Shown here: positions 7,534 to 16,849 of the stretch, in pieces
Numbering within the stretch: the first letter of the stretch is position 1
How the letters are laid out: every line of letters starts with the position of its first letter
DNA from: Phaeobacter sp. HF9A
GTDB lineage: Bacteria > Pseudomonadota > Alphaproteobacteria > Rhodobacterales > Rhodobacteraceae
Direction of reading: 5' to 3'
Assembly (NCBI RefSeq): GCF_011806385.1
Contig: NZ_JAATOX010000018.1
Coordinates: 1-50,178 of the forward strand
DNA: 50,178 nucleotides
Position numbers and translations under genes: made by a program
The notes under the pieces: model-generated
Database searches by the model: none
Seen by the model: only the letters and a program-made list of their open reading frames with translations
What the model was told of the DNA's origin: nothing

Positions 7534-8383
7534 GCCAGGCCGCGACCTCTTCCCAAAGCCTCTCTCGCCCCGGCAGAAAGCCCCCCGCGTGGCCGATGCG
7601 GCGCAGGCCGAGGTCGCGTGGCCTGCGAAAGGCGAGCTCGCTCGATGCATTGGGATAGAGGGCGAGCAGGTCTGGGGCGCTTTTGCGCGTGGCGATGGGA
7701 TCGTCGGAGAAGACCCAGGAGCGGATCGGGGCCGTGACCTCGGCATAGGATTGCAGCTGCGATGCTGATGCAAGGTCGCGGCGCAAATACCCGGGACGCT
7801 GGCACCACCGCCGCCAGGTGCGAAACAGGCGCGGCGGCAAGGCTTCGCCGCTCCAGCCTCCGATCGGCATTATCTGCTTGTATCGCAACAGCGAATAGGG
7901 CCCAAGCCCCCACCAGAAATACAGCTCCAGTGGAATGTACCACAGATGGTGCGCGCCCCAATAGCCGCTGCCGACACCGATAAAAGCATGTCGCGATAAT
8001 TCAATTTGATTGGCGGCAAGACCCAGGAAATGGCCACCGACACTATGCCCGATATGTGTCAGCGGCAGCCCCTTGGCCTGGTGGCGCAGCGTGTCAATCG
8101 CGCTGGGCAGGTCAAGGCTTCCCCAATCGGTGTAGTCGATCTGATCAAAGCCCTCGTCGCCGTTGCGCGACTCGGCGATGCCCCGATAATCATAGGTCAG
8201 CACCATCGCACCCCGGGCGGCGAGGTAGCCCGCGATGTGGCGGTAAAACCGTCGTGGAAAACCGGTTCCAGCGGATATCAGCACCCCATAGTGCGGCACA
8301 TCCCGCCCCCGGTAGAGCGTGCCCACCAGAGGCCAGCCGTCGCGCGCGGCGAACTGAATATCCTCTGCGTGAACCTCCGTCAT
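7478..8383 (-). CDS. alpha/beta hydrolase
   Basis: 301 aa from ATG 8383 (an ATG at 8395 would add 4 residues). The nucleophile elbow is GHSVGG (Ser about 114), with a likely acid in FSDDPIAT and a catalytic His in RIGHAGGF. It is a soluble serine hydrolase, probably acting on an ester or acyl substrate, of unknown specificity. A Trp/Tyr-rich insert (LWYIPLELYFWWGLGPYSLL) may form a hydrophobic lid. The 17-residue tail past the fold overlaps the end of the DUF3833 gene. It lies 116 bases downstream of the ligase gene on the same strand, so co-transcription with the beta-oxidation operon is possible. Confidence 0.8.
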   Translation of the reverse strand: MTEVHAEDIQFAARDGWPLVGTLYRGRDVPHYGVLISAGTGFPRRFYRHIAGYLAARGAMVLTYDYRGIAESRNGDEGFDQIDYTDWGSLDLPSAIDTLRHQAKGLPLTHIGHSVGGHFLGLAANQIELSRHAFIGVGSGYWGAHHLWYIPLELYFWWGLGPYSLLRYKQIMPIGGWSGEALPPRLFRTWRRWCQRPGYLRRDLASASQLQSYAEVTAPIRSWVFSDDPIATRKSAPDLLALYPNASSELAFRRPRDLGLRRIGHAGGFLPGRERLWEEVAAWLSAGPRDPGAWLRSAPPP

Positions 8384-8499
8384 CGGGCGTGCCACTGTCC
8401 TGTTGCTGGTCAGCTGTGCGTTTCCTTGTCAGGAGGCGCACAGCCGGTTTGCATTGCATGGGTGATGCCTGACCGGCCAAGGCGCGGCGGCATCTTGCG

Positions 8500-10005
8500 T
8501 CATGCCTCGCTGCTGTCCAGAAGCGCGGCGAACCGGGTCAGCAGCTGATGTTTCAGGATCTTGCCGGTGGCCGCAGCCGGGAGGGTCTCGACAACAAAGA
8601 TGCGTGACGGGCGTTTATACCCGGCCAGGCGTTCGGCGACAAAAGACCTTAATGTCGCAGCATCCGTGGCTCCGGGGGCTGTTGGCTGAACAAAGGCCAG
8701 GATCTCCTCGTCGCCATGCGCGGGGCGTCCGATCACGGCGCATTGCACCACGGCGGGGTGATCGTTCAGCGCCGCCTCCACCTCGGGGGGGTAGACATTG
8801 AACCCGCCGCGGATGATCAGCTCCTTTGAGCGCCCAACGATGTGCAGACGCCCCTGATCGTCAAACCGTCCCAGATCACCGGTGCGCAGCCAGCCATCCG
8901 TGATCGCTTGCGCGGTGGCCTCGGGGTTGCGGAAATAGCCGGTCATCACATGCGCACCACGGGTCAGCACCTCGCCGACCTCCGGGTCTTCGCCGAGGGC
9001 CAGGTCCAGCGTGACCTCGACACCTGGCAGCGGCGGCCCGACCGAGGTATCAGGATCGCCAATGGCGTTGCGCGTGCCAGAGACACCGGCGGTGCTTTCG
9101 GTCATGCCATAGCCGTTCTGCAACGGCAGCCCGTAAAAGGCCTCGGCCTTGCGCTTCCAGGCTGGATCAAGCGGGGCCGCGCCGGAGGAGACATAGCGCA
9201 GTTTGGCGTTTTCCAGCCGCGAAATACCCTGCTTCTCGGCATAGGCCATCAACAGCGCATGCATCTGAGGCACCGCAGGCAGCACGGTCACCCCGTCCAG
9301 CAGCGCGGAATAGAGCCTGGCCGGATCAAACCGCGTCACCAGCTCCACCATCGCGCCGACCTGGGCAGAGGCCATCAGCATGGAGGCAACGCCAAACACA
9401 TGGGTTAGGGGCAGCCCGCCATAAACGTGATCCTCGGCGGTGAGATCCCGCAGCCCAACCGACGCCTGCGCGGCAAACAGCAGGTTGGCGTGGCTGAGCA
9501 TCACGCCCTTGGGATCGCCGGTGGTCCCGGTGGTATAGAGCAGGATCGCAGGGGCGTCGGCCTCATCCGGGATCGGCTCGGGGTCGGGCGTGCCGGGTTC
9601 AAACCGGAGCCTGCCAAAGCCGGTGTCCAGAGCCTCGGCCGATCCTGCATGGGCGGCCGCCTCGGGCGAAATATGCGAGGTATAGAGCGTGAGCACGGGC
9701 CGCGCGTGGGTCTTGATCCGGGCGATTTCGGCGCTGGACATGCGCGCGTTGACCGGCACGGCCCAGACGCCGATGCGCGAACAGGCGTTGATCAGAACCG
9801 GCAGGGAGAGGCAGTTTTCCCCCACGACCAGCACCCGCTCGCCCGGGGCGGCGCCACGATCACGCAGCAGGGTCTCTGCCTCCTGCACGAGGGCGGCATA
9901 GGCGCCCCAGCTATAGGTTTCACCGTCGCAATCCCGGATTGCGGGGCGTTCTGAGCGCGTGGCCAGGTTCTGGTCCAGCAGGTGGTGAATACGGGATGGC
10001 GTCAT
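8500..10005 (-). CDS. AMP-dependent acyl-CoA ligase (adenylate-forming)
   Basis: 501 aa, ANL superfamily class I. The P-loop-like motif [13 protein letters not shown] (about 152-164), the GYGMTES aromatic/ATP motif, WLRTGDLG, and the C-terminal catalytic Lys in TGKILKH are all intact. It activates a carboxylic acid to its CoA thioester in the cytoplasm. As the last gene of the operon with a TRAP importer and beta-oxidation enzymes, it most likely activates the imported acid; it may be the counterpart of PimA, though it is short for that enzyme. The start overlaps the thioesterase stop by 4 bases. Confidence 0.88.
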   Translation of the reverse strand: MTPSRIHHLLDQNLATRSERPAIRDCDGETYSWGAYAALVQEAETLLRDRGAAPGERVLVVGENCLSLPVLINACSRIGVWAVPVNARMSSAEIARIKTHARPVLTLYTSHISPEAAAHAGSAEALDTGFGRLRFEPGTPDPEPIPDEADAPAILLYTTGTTGDPKGVMLSHANLLFAAQASVGLRDLTAEDHVYGGLPLTHVFGVASMLMASAQVGAMVELVTRFDPARLYSALLDGVTVLPAVPQMHALLMAYAEKQGISRLENAKLRYVSSGAAPLDPAWKRKAEAFYGLPLQNGYGMTESTAGVSGTRNAIGDPDTSVGPPLPGVEVTLDLALGEDPEVGEVLTRGAHVMTGYFRNPEATAQAITDGWLRTGDLGRFDDQGRLHIVGRSKELIIRGGFNVYPPEVEAALNDHPAVVQCAVIGRPAHGDEEILAFVQPTAPGATDAATLRSFVAERLAGYKRPSRIFVVETLPAAATGKILKHQLLTRFAALLDSSEA

Positions 10006-10421
10006 GCGTCGCCTCCTTTCTGAAGCCGCGCGCGTTTGAACACGCCGGTGGCCGAGGCGATCAGCACGCCGGTTTCATCCACCAGATCCGCCGCCAGGAA
10101 CAGGATGGACCGACCGCCGCCGGTGATGCGCGCGGTGGCGGTGACACGGGTGCCGGCCATGACGGGCGCCATGAACTGCGTCGCCATCGAGATGGTCAGG
10201 AACGGTGTGCGGGCGCTTTCATCGACGGTCAGCGAACAGGTGGCGCCCATGGCATTGTCCAGCAGCGTCGCGGCAATGCCGCCATGCAGCACATCGTGGC
10301 GGTTGGTATGCGCCCCGGTCACGTCCAGATGGCAGCGGGCGCAGCCATCCTCGTGACCGATGGTGAGCACATAGCCAAGCGTCTGCTGGGCGCCGGTCTC
10401 GTTGCGGATCTCCTCGATCAT
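10002..10421 (-). CDS. PaaI-type hotdog thioesterase
   Basis: 139 aa, a single hotdog domain. The family signature HGGIAATLLDNAMG is at about 48-61, followed by TISMATQFMAPV and a C-terminal beta-strand region. It probably hydrolyses a stalled or dead-end acyl-CoA to free CoA during the neighbouring beta-oxidation. It overlaps both neighbours by 4 bases, indicating tight coupling. Confidence 0.85.
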   Translation of the reverse strand: MIEEIRNETGAQQTLGYVLTIGHEDGCARCHLDVTGAHTNRHDVLHGGIAATLLDNAMGATCSLTVDESARTPFLTISMATQFMAPVMAGTRVTATARITGGGRSILFLAADLVDETGVLIASATGVFKRARLQKGGDA

Positions 10422-11521
10422 GCGGCGCTCTGTGCCAGGGCGATGAAGCGCTCAAGGTGGTAATCCGCGTCGCCAAAGCGATGATCAACCATGCTGAGGC
10501 GTTTGGCGAAATGGCCAAGGGCGTATTCCATCGTCATGCCGATACCGCCATGCATCTGGATCGACTCTTCGACCACCAGCCGCGCGGTGCGGCCAACAAG
10601 GTTCTTGGCAGCCGAAACATGCAGCTCGCGCTCGGGGGCGTCGAGGTGACCACAGAGGTTGATGACAGCCGAACGGACCTGCTCGATCTCGATCAGCACA
10701 TCCGCCATACGGTGTTGCAGGGCCTGGAATTTGCCGATGGGCTGGCCGAACTGGCGACGCTGGCGCAGGTAATCGACGGTCAGGGCCTTGATGGTTTCCA
10801 TCAGGCCAAGCGCCTCGGCGCATTGCGCGGCACTGGCGCGGGCCTGTGCGGTCTGGATCAGGGCAAAGCCGTCCTCCGTCAGCCGCGCGTCGGCGTCGAG
10901 CGTGACATCCAGCACCAGTTCCGCGGCACGGCCACCGCCATGCAGGGGATAGTCGCGCATCTGCATGGCGTCGGTCGGCACCAGGAAGAGGCCGATGCCC
11001 TCGGCGGCGTCCGTCGCGCCAGCGAGGCGGGCGCTGACAATGCAGGTCTCGGCGGCGGCGGCATTGTGGACCACGGCCTTGCTGCCCTTCAGCACCCAGC
11101 CATCGCCGCTCTGCTGCGCGGTGGTGGACACCTGTGACAGCTCATAGCGCGAGTCGGGCTCGGCATGGGCGAAGGCGATGATACGGCCCGCGATGATCTC
11201 CTCCACCAGCGCGGGGCGGGTGGAGGCAAGGACGGTGCCAGACAGCAGCGCGCTGTCGATCAGCGGCGACGGCAGGCCGGCGCGGCCCAGTTCCTCGGCC
11301 ACGACCATGATGTCAAAACCAGCACCGCCAAAGCCTCCCTCGTCCTCGGTGAACATCGCGCCGGGCAGGCCCATCTCCACCAGCTGTTCCCAGAGCTCCG
11401 GGTCGAGACCGGTGATGCTGTCGGTCGCCTTGGCAATGCTTTCATGGTCGGTGGTGTCCGACAGGATGCGGCGCAGGCTGTCCTGCAACATCTGGCGTTC
11501 TTCGGTGAGTTTGAAATCCAT
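10418..11521 (-). CDS. acyl-CoA dehydrogenase, small partner subunit
   Basis: 367 aa. It has the acyl-CoA dehydrogenase fold with an N-terminal helical domain, a central beta domain, and the C-terminal FAD-contact motif QMHGGIGMTMEYALGHFAKR. It is one of two adjacent, diverged dehydrogenase genes (3 bases apart). Such pairs are common as heteromeric enzymes, for example PimC/PimD for pimeloyl-CoA or the steroid-side-chain dehydrogenases. It probably forms a complex with the product of the gene at 11525. The substrate is not determined by sequence. Confidence 0.87.
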   Translation of the reverse strand: MDFKLTEERQMLQDSLRRILSDTTDHESIAKATDSITGLDPELWEQLVEMGLPGAMFTEDEGGFGGAGFDIMVVAEELGRAGLPSPLIDSALLSGTVLASTRPALVEEIIAGRIIAFAHAEPDSRYELSQVSTTAQQSGDGWVLKGSKAVVHNAAAAETCIVSARLAGATDAAEGIGLFLVPTDAMQMRDYPLHGGGRAAELVLDVTLDADARLTEDGFALIQTAQARASAAQCAEALGLMETIKALTVDYLRQRRQFGQPIGKFQALQHRMADVLIEIEQVRSAVINLCGHLDAPERELHVSAAKNLVGRTARLVVEESIQMHGGIGMTMEYALGHFAKRLSMVDHRFGDADYHLERFIALAQSAA

Positions 11522-11524
11522 CGG

Positions 11525-12721
11525 TCAGAGCTCCAGAATGGCTTTGGAAATGATCGCGCGCTGCACCTCGTTGGAGCCGCCGTAGATCGAGAGTTTCCGG
11601 TTGTTCAGATAGGCCTGGGTGGCAGGCAGCGCATAGTCCGGGCCGATGGGGTCCAGATTGCTGCCCTCGTCCAGCTGTTCCGAGACAAAGGGCGCGGCGT
11701 AGGGGCCAACCGCCTGTTTGGTCAAGGCATTGATTTGCTGGCGAATAACCGTGCCCTTGACCTTCAGCATCGAGCTTTCGGCCCCCGGTGCCTGACCGGA
11801 TGCGGCGGCGGCGATGGTGCGCAGGTTTGTGGTGGCCATGGCCATCAGGTCGATTTCCACCTCGGCAAGTTTGGCGGCGAAAAACGGGTTTTCGATCAGC
11901 GGCTTACCATGGTGGGTTTGCTCGCCCGCGATGCGTTTCAGTGCCGCCAGCCCGGCGCGGGCAAAGCCGACACCGGCGATATTGGTGCGCTCGTGTGTCA
12001 GCAGGTATTTGGCATAGGTCCAGCCCATGTTTTCGGTGCCGACAAGGTTTTCGGCGGGCACGCGCACATCTTTGAACCAGACCTCGTTTACCTCCGGTTC
12101 GCCGTCGATCAGCACGATGGGGCGGACCTCGATGCCGGGGGTGTTCATGTCGATCAGCAGGAAGGAAATCCCCTCTTGCCGCTTGCCCTCGCGCGAGGTG
12201 CGCACCAGGCAGAAAATCATGTTGGCATGCTGGCCAAGGGTGGTCCAGGTCTTCTGGCCGTTGACGACGTAGTGATCGCCGTCCCGCACCGCGCTGGTCT
12301 GCACATTGGCCAGATCCGATCCGGCGCCCGGTTCGGAATAGCCCTGGCACCACCAGTCATCACCGTTGAGGATGCGCGGCAGGTAATGCGCCTTTTGTGC
12401 GTCGGAGCCGAATTTCATCAGCACCGGACCCAGCATCGCAACGCCAAAGGGCACGATGCGCGGGGCGTTGGCGCGGGTGGTTTCCTCTTCGAAGATATGG
12501 CGCTGCACCGCGTCCCAGCCGGTGCCGCCATGCTCTGTCGGCCAGTTGACACCGAGCCAACCCTGCTGGTTCAGGATCGCGTGCCACTCTTCAAAATCCT
12601 GCTTTGTCAGGCGTTTACCAGAAGCCACCTTCAGCGACAGGCGCTCTGGCAGCTTGTCGCGCAGGAAAGTGCGGACGGTCTCGTGAAAGGCGAGTTGTTC
12701 AGCGGAATAGCTAAGATCCAT
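11525..12721 (-). CDS. acyl-CoA dehydrogenase, large partner subunit
   Basis: 398 aa. The FAD/substrate motifs are WCQGYSEPGAGSDLA (about 122-136) and NGQKTWTT, and the C-terminal IYGGSNEVQRAIISK region is present. It introduces the alpha-beta double bond of the acyl-CoA and passes electrons to ETF. It is encoded directly before the smaller paralogue, and the pairing resembles PimC-PimD of Rhodopseudomonas palustris. It is separated by 3 bases from the thiolase gene. Confidence 0.9.
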   Translation of the reverse strand: MDLSYSAEQLAFHETVRTFLRDKLPERLSLKVASGKRLTKQDFEEWHAILNQQGWLGVNWPTEHGGTGWDAVQRHIFEEETTRANAPRIVPFGVAMLGPVLMKFGSDAQKAHYLPRILNGDDWWCQGYSEPGAGSDLANVQTSAVRDGDHYVVNGQKTWTTLGQHANMIFCLVRTSREGKRQEGISFLLIDMNTPGIEVRPIVLIDGEPEVNEVWFKDVRVPAENLVGTENMGWTYAKYLLTHERTNIAGVGFARAGLAALKRIAGEQTHHGKPLIENPFFAAKLAEVEIDLMAMATTNLRTIAAAASGQAPGAESSMLKVKGTVIRQQINALTKQAVGPYAAPFVSEQLDEGSNLDPIGPDYALPATQAYLNNRKLSIYGGSNEVQRAIISKAILEL

Positions 12722-12724
12722 GGG

Positions 12725-13903
12725 TCAGGCTCCGAAAATTTCAAACAGGCCAGCGGCACCCTGGCCGCCGCCCACGCACATGGTGACAACGCCGAGCTTG
12801 GCCCCCCGGCGACGGCCTTCGCGCAGCAGATGCCCGGCCATACGGGCGCCGGTCATGCCAAAGGGGTGACCGATCGAGATGCCGCCGCCGTTGACGTTGA
12901 GGCGGGCATTGTCGATGCCGAGCTGGTCGCGGCAATAGATCACCTGCGAGGCGAAGGCCTCGTTCAGCTCCCAAAGGTCGATATCATCCACCGTCAGGCC
13001 GTGGCGCGCCAGCAGCCGGGGGATGGCAAAGACCGGACCGATGCCCATCTCGTCGGGCGCGCAGCCCGCGACGGCATGACCGAGATAGCGGCCAAGCGGC
13101 GCGAGCCCGGCCTTTGCGGCCTCGTCTTCATGCATCATGACCAGCGCGGCGGCGCCGTCCGACAGTTGCGAGGCATTGCCGGCGGTGATGAACTTATCCT
13201 CTCCCCGCACCGGTTTCAGGCTGGCCAGCCCTTCGGCGGTGGTGCTCGGACGGTTGCATTCATCCTGCGCAATGGTCAGCGTCTGATGCGAAACCTCGCC
13301 GGTTTCCTTGTCTTTTACGGCCTTGGTGACCTCCATCGGGACGATCTCATCCGCATAGAGACCTGCGGCCTGGGCGGCGGCGGTACGGCGCTGGCTTTCC
13401 AGCGCCAGCTCGTCCTGCGCCTCGCGGCTGATGCCATAGCGTTCAGCGACATTATCGGCGGTTTCGATCATCGTCACATAGAGATCGGGGCGATGGGCCT
13501 CGACCCAGGCTTCGCGCGCATGCCGGGGCGTTGGCTGGTTCAGCGAGATGCTCTCGACCCCGCCAACGAGCATCGCCCGCGCGCCCTCGTTGATGGCCTG
13601 TCCGCCCATGGCGATGGCCTGAAGCCCCGAGGCACAAAAGCGGTTGACGGTGGTGCCGGCAACGGTGTCAGGCAGCCCCGCGCGGATCACCGCCTGGCGC
13701 GCAACATTGCCGCCGGTGGCATGTTCGGGATAGCCGGTGCCCCAGATGGAATCCTCCAGCAGCGCCGGATCCAGCCCGGCGCGCTCCACCGCGTGACGGG
13801 CGACATGGCCCGCCATTGTGACACCATGGGTCATGTTGAAAGCCCCCCGCGCGGCTTTGCCGATTGCGGTGCGGGCGGTTGAAACGATTACGGCACGCGA
13901 CAT
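12725..13903 (-). CDS. acetyl-CoA acyltransferase (thiolase)
   Basis: 392 aa, full-length type II thiolase. The acylated Cys is in [11 protein letters not shown] (about 89), the His in [14 protein letters not shown] and the proton-shuttling Cys in [13 protein letters not shown]. It performs the last, thiolytic step of beta-oxidation. The start shares one base with the stop of the upstream hydratase/dehydrogenase gene. The position matches PimB in the pim-type gene set. Confidence 0.9.
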   Translation of the reverse strand: MSRAVIVSTARTAIGKAARGAFNMTHGVTMAGHVARHAVERAGLDPALLEDSIWGTGYPEHATGGNVARQAVIRAGLPDTVAGTTVNRFCASGLQAIAMGGQAINEGARAMLVGGVESISLNQPTPRHAREAWVEAHRPDLYVTMIETADNVAERYGISREAQDELALESQRRTAAAQAAGLYADEIVPMEVTKAVKDKETGEVSHQTLTIAQDECNRPSTTAEGLASLKPVRGEDKFITAGNASQLSDGAAALVMMHEDEAAKAGLAPLGRYLGHAVAGCAPDEMGIGPVFAIPRLLARHGLTVDDIDLWELNEAFASQVIYCRDQLGIDNARLNVNGGGISIGHPFGMTGARMAGHLLREGRRRGAKLGVVTMCVGGGQGAAGLFEIFGA

Positions 13904-15990
13904 TATGCGGCTCCTTCGTTGAGGTCGCCAAAGGTCTTACCCTCGGCGACGAGACGTTCAAGCAGGGGGGCGGGGGTCCAGAACCAGGGGTCTTCGCGCG
14001 CCCAGTCCTGAATATCGGCGAGCAGACCCGGCAGGCCCTCGCGGTCGGCCCAGAGCATCGGGCCGCCGCGCCAGCGCGGAAAGCCGTAGCCATAGAGCAG
14101 CGTGACGTCGATATCGAGCGGCCGGGCGGCGATGCCATCTTCCAGCACTTTCGCCGCCTCATTGACCATGGCCGCCATGTAGCGGCGCTGGATCTGTTCA
14201 GGCTCCAGCACCTGTTGCGATTGATCCCCCCGGGCGGCGTCGATCAGGGGCTGCACCTCAAGGTTCGGCGTCGGGCTGCCCTCGCCATAGCAATAATACC
14301 CGCTGCCGGATTTTCGGCCGAGCCAGCCCCGGTGATACATCTCATCCGCCCAGGTCGGCACGATGTCACGCGGGTCGCGGGTGGCGGCTTTGCGCTGGCG
14401 GGTCATATAACCGATGTCGAGTCCGGCCAGATCGCTCATCTCAAAAGGCCCCATCGGCAGGCCAAAGGCGCGGATCGCCTCGTCGATCTGCCAGGGCGAG
14501 GTGCCCGCAAGGATCATCCGGTCGGCGGCGGCGCGATAGGTGGCGAGGATACGGTTGCCGATAAAGCCGTCACAGACGCCCGCTTTCACGGCGGTCTTGC
14601 CGAGCCGCTTGGCCAGGGCAAAGGCCGTCGCCGTGACCTCGGGCGCGGTCTGATCTGCGACCACCACCTCCAGCAGCTTCATGACATGCGCGGGCGAGAA
14701 GAAATGCAGGCCGATCACATCGCCGGGACGGCTGGTGGCCTGCGCGATTTCGTTCACATCGAGGTAGGAGGTGTTGGTGGCAAGGATCGCGCCCGGTTTC
14801 ATCACCGCATCAAGGCAGCCAAAGACCTGTTTCTTGACGTCCATATTCTCGAAAACGGCCTCGATTGCCAGATCGGCATCGGCAAGCGCCGCGTAATCGG
14901 TGGCAAGGCTCAGGCGCGCAAGTGCCGGGGCGCTGTCTGCCAGCTTGCCACGTTTCACGGCGGCGTCGAGATTGCCGGTGATGGTCTGCCGCGCGCGGTC
15001 AAGGCCCGCGTCATCCTGTTCGATCAGCGTGACGGTGAGACCACGCAGCAGGCAGGCGGTGGCGATCCCGGCCCCCATGGTGCCGCCGCCGATCACCCCG
15101 ACATGATCCAGCGAACGGGCGGCAATGCCCTGAAGCTCGGGCAGTTTGGCGACCTTGCGGTCGTTGAAAAACGCATGGATCATCCCGGCGCGCTGCGGCG
15201 TCTCCATCAGCTCCAGGAACAGGCGGCGTTCCTCGCGGATGCCCTCTTGCAGCGGCAGGGTGCAGGAGGCTTCGACCGCGTCGATGGCGCGCAGGGGGGC
15301 CACCTGTCCCCGGGATTTCGCGGCCCAGCTTTTGCGGGCGCTGGCAAAGAGGTCGGCGTCATGCGCGGGCGCAGGCAGAGCGCCGGTGCGCCGGGTCGGA
15401 GCGCTCTGCGCCAGCAGCTCCTGCGCATAGGCCAGCCCCTCGGCGCGGGGATCGCCCTCGACCAGACGGTCGATCAGGCCGATTTTCAGCGCCTTTTCGG
15501 CAGAAAGAGGCGCGCCGCTGCACATGGCGTCCAGCGCCGGGCCAACACCCGTCAGCCGGGGCATGCGCTGCGACCCACCCGCGCCGGGGATCAGGCCAAG
15601 CGCCACCTCGGGAAAGCCAAAGCGCGCGCCGCTCACCGCAAGCCGGTAATGGGCACCAAGTGCGATCTCGCAGCCGCCGCCCAGGGCGGGGCCGTGAACG
15701 GCAGCGACGACGGGCTTGGTTGCATCCTCAATCCGGGTGCAGAGGTCGGGCAGGTAGGGCTCCACCGGCGGTTTGCCGAATTCGGTGATATCCGCGCCGC
15801 CCAGGAACAGGTTGCCGTCGCCGACAATCAGCGCGATGCGCGCGTCCGCGTCTGCGTCAAAACGGTCGATCGCCTCCCACAGGCCCTGCCGCACGGCCTG
15901 GCCGAGGGCGTTCACCGGCGGATTTGCGATGGTGATGATCGCGACCGCACCGTCGCGGTCGTAGCGGATGGGATTGCTGGCCTGGCTCAT
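13903..15990 (-). CDS. enoyl-CoA hydratase / 3-hydroxyacyl-CoA dehydrogenase fusion (FadB/PimF-like)
   Basis: 695 aa. The N-terminal crotonase domain (about 1-190) keeps both catalytic glutamates, in GGGCEIALG and FPEVALGLIPGAGG. The central Rossmann domain opens with VIGGGTMGAGIA (about 297), and the C-terminal dehydrogenase domain has the catalytic His in GLHFFSPAHVMKLLEVV. It hydrates enoyl-CoA and oxidises the 3-hydroxyacyl-CoA. Its place between an IclR regulator and a thiolase agrees with PimF of the dicarboxylate pathway; FadB is the generic alternative. Confidence 0.9.
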   Translation of the reverse strand: MSQASNPIRYDRDGAVAIITIANPPVNALGQAVRQGLWEAIDRFDADADARIALIVGDGNLFLGGADITEFGKPPVEPYLPDLCTRIEDATKPVVAAVHGPALGGGCEIALGAHYRLAVSGARFGFPEVALGLIPGAGGSQRMPRLTGVGPALDAMCSGAPLSAEKALKIGLIDRLVEGDPRAEGLAYAQELLAQSAPTRRTGALPAPAHDADLFASARKSWAAKSRGQVAPLRAIDAVEASCTLPLQEGIREERRLFLELMETPQRAGMIHAFFNDRKVAKLPELQGIAARSLDHVGVIGGGTMGAGIATACLLRGLTVTLIEQDDAGLDRARQTITGNLDAAVKRGKLADSAPALARLSLATDYAALADADLAIEAVFENMDVKKQVFGCLDAVMKPGAILATNTSYLDVNEIAQATSRPGDVIGLHFFSPAHVMKLLEVVVADQTAPEVTATAFALAKRLGKTAVKAGVCDGFIGNRILATYRAAADRMILAGTSPWQIDEAIRAFGLPMGPFEMSDLAGLDIGYMTRQRKAATRDPRDIVPTWADEMYHRGWLGRKSGSGYYCYGEGSPTPNLEVQPLIDAARGDQSQQVLEPEQIQRRYMAAMVNEAAKVLEDGIAARPLDIDVTLLYGYGFPRWRGGPMLWADREGLPGLLADIQDWAREDPWFWTPAPLLERLVAEGKTFGDLNEGAA

Positions 15991-16030
15991 GGGTGAAGGC
16001 TCCGTTTCGTTTCGGGCAAGGGGGTCTCGT

Positions 16031-16840
16031 TCAACTGCGCAGGGTGATGGAGGGCGGCTGTCCCATCATGCGCTCAAGCTCGCTGACCGCATCGTTGAGA
16101 CGCGGACCGACTTCGTTCTCCATGCGCGCGACGCTCAGGTCGGCGGGCATCGCACCGGCGGTAAACACCACCGGTTCGGCAAAGTCGCGGGCGTGGAAGG
16201 GTTTGCTGACGGCGTGGATGTCAGCGGCGAAATACTGGTCCGGCGGGGTGATGGCAAAACCGCGGGTGATAAGCTGGTCATGCGCCGTGCGGCGGACGTC
16301 CTGCGCGCGTTCCACCGTGAGGCCGCCGTCGTTCAGCGCATTGGCGACGGTGGTGGCAAACAGCTCGTCGCTCATTGCCGCCAGCATCGTATGCCCCGAG
16401 GAGGTGCCATGAAACGGCAGGCGGTGACCGGCCTCCAGCCAGAGGGAGGAGACCCCGCGCGGCCGCCAGGTGCGCAGGATCAGGAGCTTGGCATTGTCAC
16501 GCACCAGAAGCAGCGCCAGGGTGCCGGTCTCATCCGCCAGCCGCTGCATGATCGGGCTGCTGACATCCACAAAGGACACCGAGGCCTGCGCCACATTGCC
16601 AAGCGCAAGCAGCGCCGGGCCGGGGCGATAGCGGTCATTGCGGCGGGCGTGGGTCAGATAGCCAAGCGAGCGCAGGGTGAAGGTCAGACGCGAGACCGTG
16701 CTCTTTGGCAGCCCCGTGCGCTCGGCGATTTCGGCATTGCCGAGCCCGTCATCCGAGGCGCGGAAGGCGCGCAGCACCATCAGCCCCCGGGCGAGGGTGG
16801 TGGCGAAGCGGCGGTCATTGGTGTCTGGAAGCGAGGTCAT
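16031..16840 (-). CDS. IclR-family transcriptional regulator
   Basis: 269 aa. The N-terminal winged helix-turn-helix contains RTGLPKSTVSRLTFTLRSLGYL (about 41-62). The C-terminal IclR effector domain includes HGTSSGHTMLAAM. It is embedded in the operon between dctM (9 bases) and the hydratase/dehydrogenase gene (40 bases), so it very probably controls this operon and senses the imported acid or its CoA ester. The palindrome at 19844-19869 is the best candidate operator. Confidence 0.9.
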   Translation of the reverse strand: MTSLPDTNDRRFATTLARGLMVLRAFRASDDGLGNAEIAERTGLPKSTVSRLTFTLRSLGYLTHARRNDRYRPGPALLALGNVAQASVSFVDVSSPIMQRLADETGTLALLLVRDNAKLLILRTWRPRGVSSLWLEAGHRLPFHGTSSGHTMLAAMSDELFATTVANALNDGGLTVERAQDVRRTAHDQLITRGFAITPPDQYFAADIHAVSKPFHARDFAEPVVFTAGAMPADLSVARMENEVGPRLNDAVSELERMMGQPPSITLRS

Positions 16841-16849
16841 TGGCGGGCC

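Noticed and set aside
11165-13882. A 905-codon open frame on the plus strand
   Set aside because: It is fully antisense to two acyl-CoA dehydrogenase genes and the thiolase gene, and its low-complexity Gly/His/Arg/Gln-rich product is typical of GC-rich antisense frames.
13864-15996. A 710-codon open frame on the plus strand
   Set aside because: It is antisense to the hydratase/dehydrogenase fusion gene, with GC-driven absence of stops only.
8500-16840. Ordinary fatty acid beta-oxidation (fadAB)
   Set aside because: The paired acyl-CoA dehydrogenases, embedded IclR, dedicated ligase and TRAP importer point to a specialised acid rather than bulk fatty acids. It is not excluded, so specific pim gene symbols were not used.
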